Part shown: in pieces, positions 7,909 through 10,945 of the stretch | Numbering within the stretch: the first letter of the stretch is position 1 | Layout of the letters: each line of letters starts with the position of its first letter | Source: CAZOZK01 sp964584245 | GTDB taxonomy: Bacteria; Patescibacteriota; Microgenomatia; UBA1400; PJMF01 | Assembly: GCA_964584245.1 (NCBI GenBank) | Contig: CAZOZK010000033.1 | Location: forward strand, 1 to 10,945 | Direction of reading: 5' to 3' | DNA length: 10,945 nucleotides | Notes under the pieces: model-generated | Database searches by the model: none | What the model was told of the DNA's origin: nothing | Seen by the model: the letters and a program-made list of their open reading frames with translations, nothing else | Program-made: the position numbers and the translations under genes

Positions 7909-8391
7909 TTATCTTAATTTCTTTTTCATTGTTTGTGCCAATTCATTGCTAAATAAATTTGGTTTTGATTTTGTTAATGTTGACTGATTTTCTCGCTTAA
8001 ATTCAGAGCTTAATAGAGATGTATCTTCAACTACTACTGCTTGTTTCTTCTTGCTAAAGTAGCGTGCAATTTCAAGTTGTTGATCATCGACATGTTCATT
8101 AAACTTTGCAAGTCTTGGCACCAAATAGAATATATTCTTACTAAATTGACTAAGCAACATACAGCTTCCTTCCCCTGCTGCTGAGACATTTATTCTGGCT
8201 TTTTTGTATAATTCGATTGTTTCCTCTAGGGTAAAAAATTGTTGCACCGTAATATTTTTTTTTGATTTCAACTCACATCCATAGCCAGATTGAATAACTA
8301 CCTTTTCTTTCTTTCCAAGCATCTTTTCATACACAACACTTACTAGGCGAGGAAATGGAAATTCTAGAGTACCTGCGGAAATAAATATCAT
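7909..8391 (-). CDS. PssE/Alg13-like glycosyltransferase catalytic subunit
   Basis: The protein is 160 residues, the usual size of bacterial Alg13-like subunits (PssE, CpsG/Cps14G; Glyco_tran_28_C). It begins MIFISAGTLEFPFPRL, matching the family's N-terminal VGT..PFDRL pattern, and contains NVSAAGEGS (68-76), VPR (91-93) and NEHVDDQQLE (98-107), the donor-binding end of a GT-B C-terminal half. Such proteins act only in complex with an Alg14-like partner, here the gene just upstream. The two genes overlap by 4 bases (ATGA at 8388-8391), so translation is probably coupled and subunits made in equal amounts. In the family the segment around 70-73 usually reads SHAG; here it is SAAG, so a conserved His appears replaced by Ala71. 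The last 35 residues are polar and less conserved. An A9 run (8255-8263) lies in the coding strand. Family members transfer glucuronic acid or galactose in beta-1,4 linkage; the sugar here is unknown. Confidence 0.85.
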   Translation of the reverse strand: MIFISAGTLEFPFPRLVSVVYEKMLGKKEKVVIQSGYGCELKSKKNITVQQFFTLEETIELYKKARINVSAAGEGSCMLLSQFSKNIFYLVPRLAKFNEHVDDQQLEIARYFSKKKQAVVVEDTSLLSSEFKRENQSTLTKSKPNLFSNELAQTMKKKLR

Positions 8392-8849
8392 ACGTCAATC
8401 AATCTACCCCAATACTGAGCATTTGGATATACTTTTTTAAGTTTTTTGTTTTGAACTAGAAACACGTCTGCTAATTTAAAAAATGAAATAATTCTGCCAG
8501 AGAGCGTTGGCTTTGATCGAAAAATAAATGTCTCAATAAATACTGTTTTAATTCCAAGTATTTTTGCCACTAAAAAAAATGGAGGTGCTATCCCTGCACC
8601 CATTGAAAAAACGAGATCAGGTTTTTGTGCTCCCAAAATTTTGATTGCAAAAAAAAGATTTCTCAAAAAATTTGTGCCATTTCTAATTTCAGGGAAAAAT
8701 CCAAACAACACTTCCTCATCTTGGAGTAATTCACGACTGATGGCGTCATCGCGTGTGATCCATAATCGATCATGATTCTCCCACCATTTTCTGAGGAAAA
8801 AGGATTTTATCAGGTGTCCACCAGAGGAAGAAACTATGCAAATTTTCAT
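8388..8849 (-). CDS. PssD/Alg14-like glycosyltransferase accessory subunit
   Basis: The protein is 153 residues, as expected for PssD/CpsF/Cps14F, the bacterial counterpart of Alg14. The N-terminus MKICIVSSSGGHL carries the SSGGH acceptor-side loop (8-12). FSMGAGIAPPFF (81-92) matches the family's STGAG.A.PFF motif, and ETF (106-108) follows in the expected place. This half anchors the complex at the membrane and binds the lipid-linked acceptor, while the PssE-like partner, translated through the ATGA overlap, binds the nucleotide sugar. Known pairs act in the second step of capsule or exopolysaccharide repeat assembly. It starts 1 base after the stop of the upstream GT4 gene. A possible ribosome-binding AAGGA lies 11 bases before the ATG (8861-8865), inside the end of the GT4 gene. 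It is complete with no missing motif. Confidence 0.9.
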   Translation of the reverse strand: MKICIVSSSGGHLIKSFFLRKWWENHDRLWITRDDAISRELLQDEEVLFGFFPEIRNGTNFLRNLFFAIKILGAQKPDLVFSMGAGIAPPFFLVAKILGIKTVFIETFIFRSKPTLSGRIISFFKLADVFLVQNKKLKKVYPNAQYWGRLIDV

Positions 8850-8850
8850 A

Positions 8851-9969
8851 TTACTTTGGTTCCTTGATACGTTTCACGAGCTTCATCATTGTATTTTTAC
8901 CAAATTCTTTTTGTTGAAGAATAAATGCATTTTTTTGCAATTTTCTGTACAAATGTGTATCTTCTTCAACTTTCAAAAACTGCTCAAACAAATTCTCAGC
9001 ACTATCTTGGATACACCCATTTGATCCGTTTACAATTAATTCAGAAACACCAGGAGCATTGAGCGTGAGCATAACGGTACCCAAACTCATAGCTTCTAAC
9101 ATACTAAATGACAATCCCTCATATTTTGAAGTCACAATAATATATTTGCTTTTTTTGATAAGTTCTTTTGGCTGGTGTGAAATAGGATGTATAGTAATAT
9201 ATTTTTCCAGTTGCATCGAATCTATTTTTTGTTTAAGTTTTGATTCAAGTGAGCCTGAACCATACATATGAATATGCGTTGCAACTCTATTTCGTTTTAA
9301 CAATTGAGCAAATTTTAAAATGAGTAATGGATTTTTCTGATCTTCAAATCTCCCAAGAAAAAGTATGTCTTTTTTATGTGTATAGAATTTTTTCCCTTTA
9401 GTAGATCCACCTAAAGTCCAATTAGGAATATATGATAGTGGTGGAACAGAAACGCCAACTCTATCTTTTAAATCAGTATAGGAAGCTTGAGATACCGCTA
9501 GAACAATATCAGCTTGATTAAAAATTTTCTTAATATCTGTACTTTTTCTCTTTTGCTCAGCTTTAAAAAAAGTATCAATATTTACAATTATTTTTGTACT
9601 GAGGTTGAATTTTTTTATGTGCTTAATTGCAAACAGTGATGTCTCCTCAAGAGAGGTAAACAGCGTTAGAGGCCTAAGACCTATAATTAAAAAGCATAAC
9701 AGATAGTGATACCTATTTTTAATAAACTTGGGAAAAATTGTCGGACAGTACAACACATGCACATTCTTATGTAGTAAGTAAGATCGATCAAAATTCGTTT
9801 TTTCTTGCAGGTAGACTATAGTCGTATACGAGGTGTCTTTACTCAATTCATTTGCTAAATCAATGATTTTAGTTTGGATACCACCAAGTCCAAGATTATA
9901 AAAGCTAAATACTATCTTTTTACGTGAGTCTTTTAAAATAATCAGTAGTGATACAAAAAGGGAAATCAT
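8851..9969 (-). CDS. GT4 family glycosyltransferase, first gene of the minus-strand operon
   Basis: The protein is 372 residues from the only usable ATG. It has a GT-B fold of the GT4 class: NLGLGGIQTK (25-34), SYIPNW (179-184), LFLGRFEDQKN (203-213), MYGSGSLE (235-242), and the E-x7-E motif E284-GLSFSML-E292 followed by EAMSLGT. It would transfer a sugar from a nucleotide donor in the cytoplasm; donor and acceptor cannot be inferred. Compared with the paralogue at 5102 it has about 14 extra N-terminal residues, a hydrophobic stretch (MISLFVSLLIIL) ahead of the KKIVFS strand. This may be a membrane-tethering end, or translation may begin further in at a non-ATG codon. It leads the operon GT4, PssD-like, PssE-like, AsnB-like, with the next gene 1 base away. 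No Shine-Dalgarno sequence is seen. Confidence 0.9.
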   Translation of the reverse strand: MISLFVSLLIILKDSRKKIVFSFYNLGLGGIQTKIIDLANELSKDTSYTTIVYLQEKTNFDRSYLLHKNVHVLYCPTIFPKFIKNRYHYLLCFLIIGLRPLTLFTSLEETSLFAIKHIKKFNLSTKIIVNIDTFFKAEQKRKSTDIKKIFNQADIVLAVSQASYTDLKDRVGVSVPPLSYIPNWTLGGSTKGKKFYTHKKDILFLGRFEDQKNPLLILKFAQLLKRNRVATHIHMYGSGSLESKLKQKIDSMQLEKYITIHPISHQPKELIKKSKYIIVTSKYEGLSFSMLEAMSLGTVMLTLNAPGVSELIVNGSNGCIQDSAENLFEQFLKVEEDTHLYRKLQKNAFILQQKEFGKNTMMKLVKRIKEPK

Positions 9970-10008
9970 CGTAATTTTGAATGGTTTTTCTACTCACCCA
10001 GTCAAGTG

Positions 10009-10017
10009 ATTGTATCA
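10009..10017 (-). promoter_or_regulatory. Extended -10 (TGATACAAT) for the minus-strand GT4-PssD-PssE-AsnB operon
   Basis: The minus strand reads TG-A-TACAAT, a near-consensus extended -10 almost identical to the TGATAGAAT before the gene at 5102. Transcription would start near 10002, leaving a leader of about 32 bases before ATG 9969. No good -35 is seen at normal spacing. A second possibility is TTGACT at about 10000-10005 (minus strand) as a -35, but the hexamer 17-18 bases further on is a poor -10. Confidence 0.4.
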
Positions 10018-10040
10018 TTTTTAGCTAGATTGACATATCA

Positions 10041-10046
10041 TAGATT
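10041..10046 (+). promoter_or_regulatory. Candidate -10 box (TAGATT) for the right-edge membrane glycosyltransferase
   Basis: TAGATT ends 6 bases before ATG 10053, again placing the expected transcription start at the start codon. A perfect TTGACA lies at 10030-10035, but it is only 5 bases upstream of the hexamer and cannot serve as its -35. Together with the opposite-strand element at 10009-10017 it makes the 83-base gap a compact divergent promoter region. Confidence 0.3.
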
Positions 10047-10052
10047 ACATAC

Positions 10053-10945
10053 ATGTCACTTCGTCTTCTCAATTTTGTAACTACTGCCACAATAGTTCTA
10101 TTTCTTTTTGGTTTTGCCATACGTGTCTACTTTGCAGCAACTCAACCATTCTGGCTCGATGAGCAATTCTCTCTTTTCTTTTCCCAAGAATATGTTTTTT
10201 CAAAGTTGTTATTTTTCTTCTCTAATGACGTCCACCCAGGGTTATATTATTCAGTAGTAAAAGTCATCTCTGTTTTTTCTCCCTCAAATTTTGTAGTTCG
10301 ATTAGTAACTTCTGTATTGCCGGAGGTAATTGGGTTTGGTGTGCTAGCCAAAACACTGATTCTTATCAACACACATTTTTTTAAAATAAGTAAGCGAGAG
10401 GTAAAAACTACAAATACCTACTTACTCTTCATTTTTACTTTATTGTATTTTTTAAACCCATTTATTATTGACCAATCATGGCAAATCAGAATGTATGGAA
10501 TAGTGCTGCTACTTTCATCTGCTGCACTCTATTTTTTTACTAGGTATATCAAAGATAAAAAAATAAAAAATCTAGTTTATGTTTTCATAATTTGCATAAC
10601 CGGCATGGCGGCCTCGTATACCTTTTTTCTATTCACGTTCTCTTTGGTATCACTGCTAATTGTGTGGGTAAATACCAAAATCAGTAAGAAAATATTTTTA
10701 TTCATGGCCTTACTAACCTTCTTAGTAGGGTATTTCTTTTTACTATCAGGCTATTCTGGCCGTGGACAAATTGAATATGCAAATTGGATATCGCATCCAA
10801 ATATAAAAAACATTCCCAGTACCTATACAACACTATTTGGGTTTGGAAGAAATCTGCACGCTACAGTCACAAATAACATGTATCAATTATTTTTAGATTA
10901 CTCAATATTATTTTCTTCACTATACTTGTTTTTTTATATCCTTAA
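10053..10945 (+). CDS. GT39/ArnT-like membrane glycosyltransferase, 3' end cut by window
   Basis: The frame is open from ATG 10053 to the right edge (297 codons), so the C-terminus is missing. The first membrane segment (about 8-28) is followed by PFWLDEQFSL at about 32-41, the W-x-D-E signature of the first outer loop. Further on comes NDVHPGLYYSVVK at about 58-70, matching the D-x-HPPLYY pattern of the family with Gly for the second Pro. At least five more hydrophobic segments follow. These GT-C enzymes use polyprenyl-phosphate sugars to modify lipid-linked glycans, lipids or proteins on the outer face of the cytoplasmic membrane; which acceptor is used here is not evident. It is transcribed away from the GT4-led operon. 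Unlike the gene at 3389 it shows the classic WxDE and HPxLYY motifs, so the two GT-C proteins are distinct, not recent duplicates. Confidence 0.85.
   Translation, partial: MSLRLLNFVTTATIVLFLFGFAIRVYFAATQPFWLDEQFSLFFSQEYVFSKLLFFFSNDVHPGLYYSVVKVISVFSPSNFVVRLVTSVLPEVIGFGVLAKTLILINTHFFKISKREVKTTNTYLLFIFTLLYFLNPFIIDQSWQIRMYGIVLLLSSAALYFFTRYIKDKKIKNLVYVFIICITGMAASYTFFLFTFSLVSLLIVWVNTKISKKIFLFMALLTFLVGYFFLLSGYSGRGQIEYANWISHPNIKNIPSTYTTLFGFGRNLHATVTNNMYQLFLDYSILFSSLYLFFYIL

Noticed and set aside
7272..8277. Similar AT-rich words in the AsnB-like and PssE-like genes, both encoding LKSKK
   Set aside because: Short, poly-A based and in unrelated proteins; most likely chance.
10030..10035. Perfect TTGACA as a -35 box
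   Set aside because: A hexamer 17 bases downstream would fall on the start codon of the right-edge gene and is not -10-like; the spacing to TAGATT is only 5 bases.
1..10945. Recoded UGA (Gracilibacteria-type code)
   Set aside because: Genes end at UGA at positions that fit the family lengths, and no in-frame UGA occurs inside conserved domains.

Overview
This window is an AT-rich segment of a bacterial surface-glycan (polysaccharide or O-antigen-like) biosynthesis locus. It holds eight complete or nearly complete protein genes and a ninth cut by the right edge minus none: in total nine CDSs, of which the first and last run off the window. No rRNA, tRNA, CRISPR array, transposase or insertion sequence was found. 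No intergenic gap exceeds about 85 bases. UGA is used as a stop and never appears in frame, so the standard bacterial code applies. Most genes lack a clear Shine-Dalgarno sequence. Several instead have a -10-like hexamer only 6-8 bases before the start codon, which suggests leaderless transcripts. Base composition, compact packing and the glycosyltransferase and AsnB mix would fit a candidate-phyla (Patescibacteria-type) or other uncultured bacterium. There is no phylogenetic marker here, so that placement is a guess.

Layout. (1) Bases 1-1315, minus strand: a Wzy/WaaL-type O-antigen polymerase/ligase, 3' end outside the window. (2) Bases 1398-5047, plus strand: a fused amidotransferase (GFAT-type glutaminase, four-cysteine motif and a WbpG/PseA-like PP-loop domain), then a polytopic GT-C-like membrane protein. 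(3) Bases 5102-6220, plus strand: a GT4 glycosyltransferase that probably has its own promoter. (4) Bases 9969 down to 6214, minus strand: a very tight four-gene operon of GT4 glycosyltransferase, PssD/Alg14-like subunit, PssE/Alg13-like subunit and AsnB-like amidotransferase, with spacings of 1, -4 and 3 bases. It converges on the plus-strand GT4 with a 7-base overlap of the two stop regions. (5) Bases 10053 to the right edge, plus strand: a GT39/ArnT-like membrane glycosyltransferase, divergent from the operon.

Reading together: the soluble GT4 enzymes and the split PssD/PssE enzyme would build a lipid-linked repeat unit on the cytoplasmic face. The GT-C proteins would add residues from lipid-phosphate donors on the outer face, and the Wzy/WaaL protein would polymerise or transfer the chain. 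Two different class II glutamine amidotransferases in the same locus point to a nitrogen-modified glycan, with an amidine on an N-acetyl sugar (fused enzyme) and possibly an amide on a uronic acid (AsnB-like enzyme). No nucleotide-sugar synthesis genes, flippase or initiating phosphoglycosyltransferase lie inside the window. They are presumably outside it.
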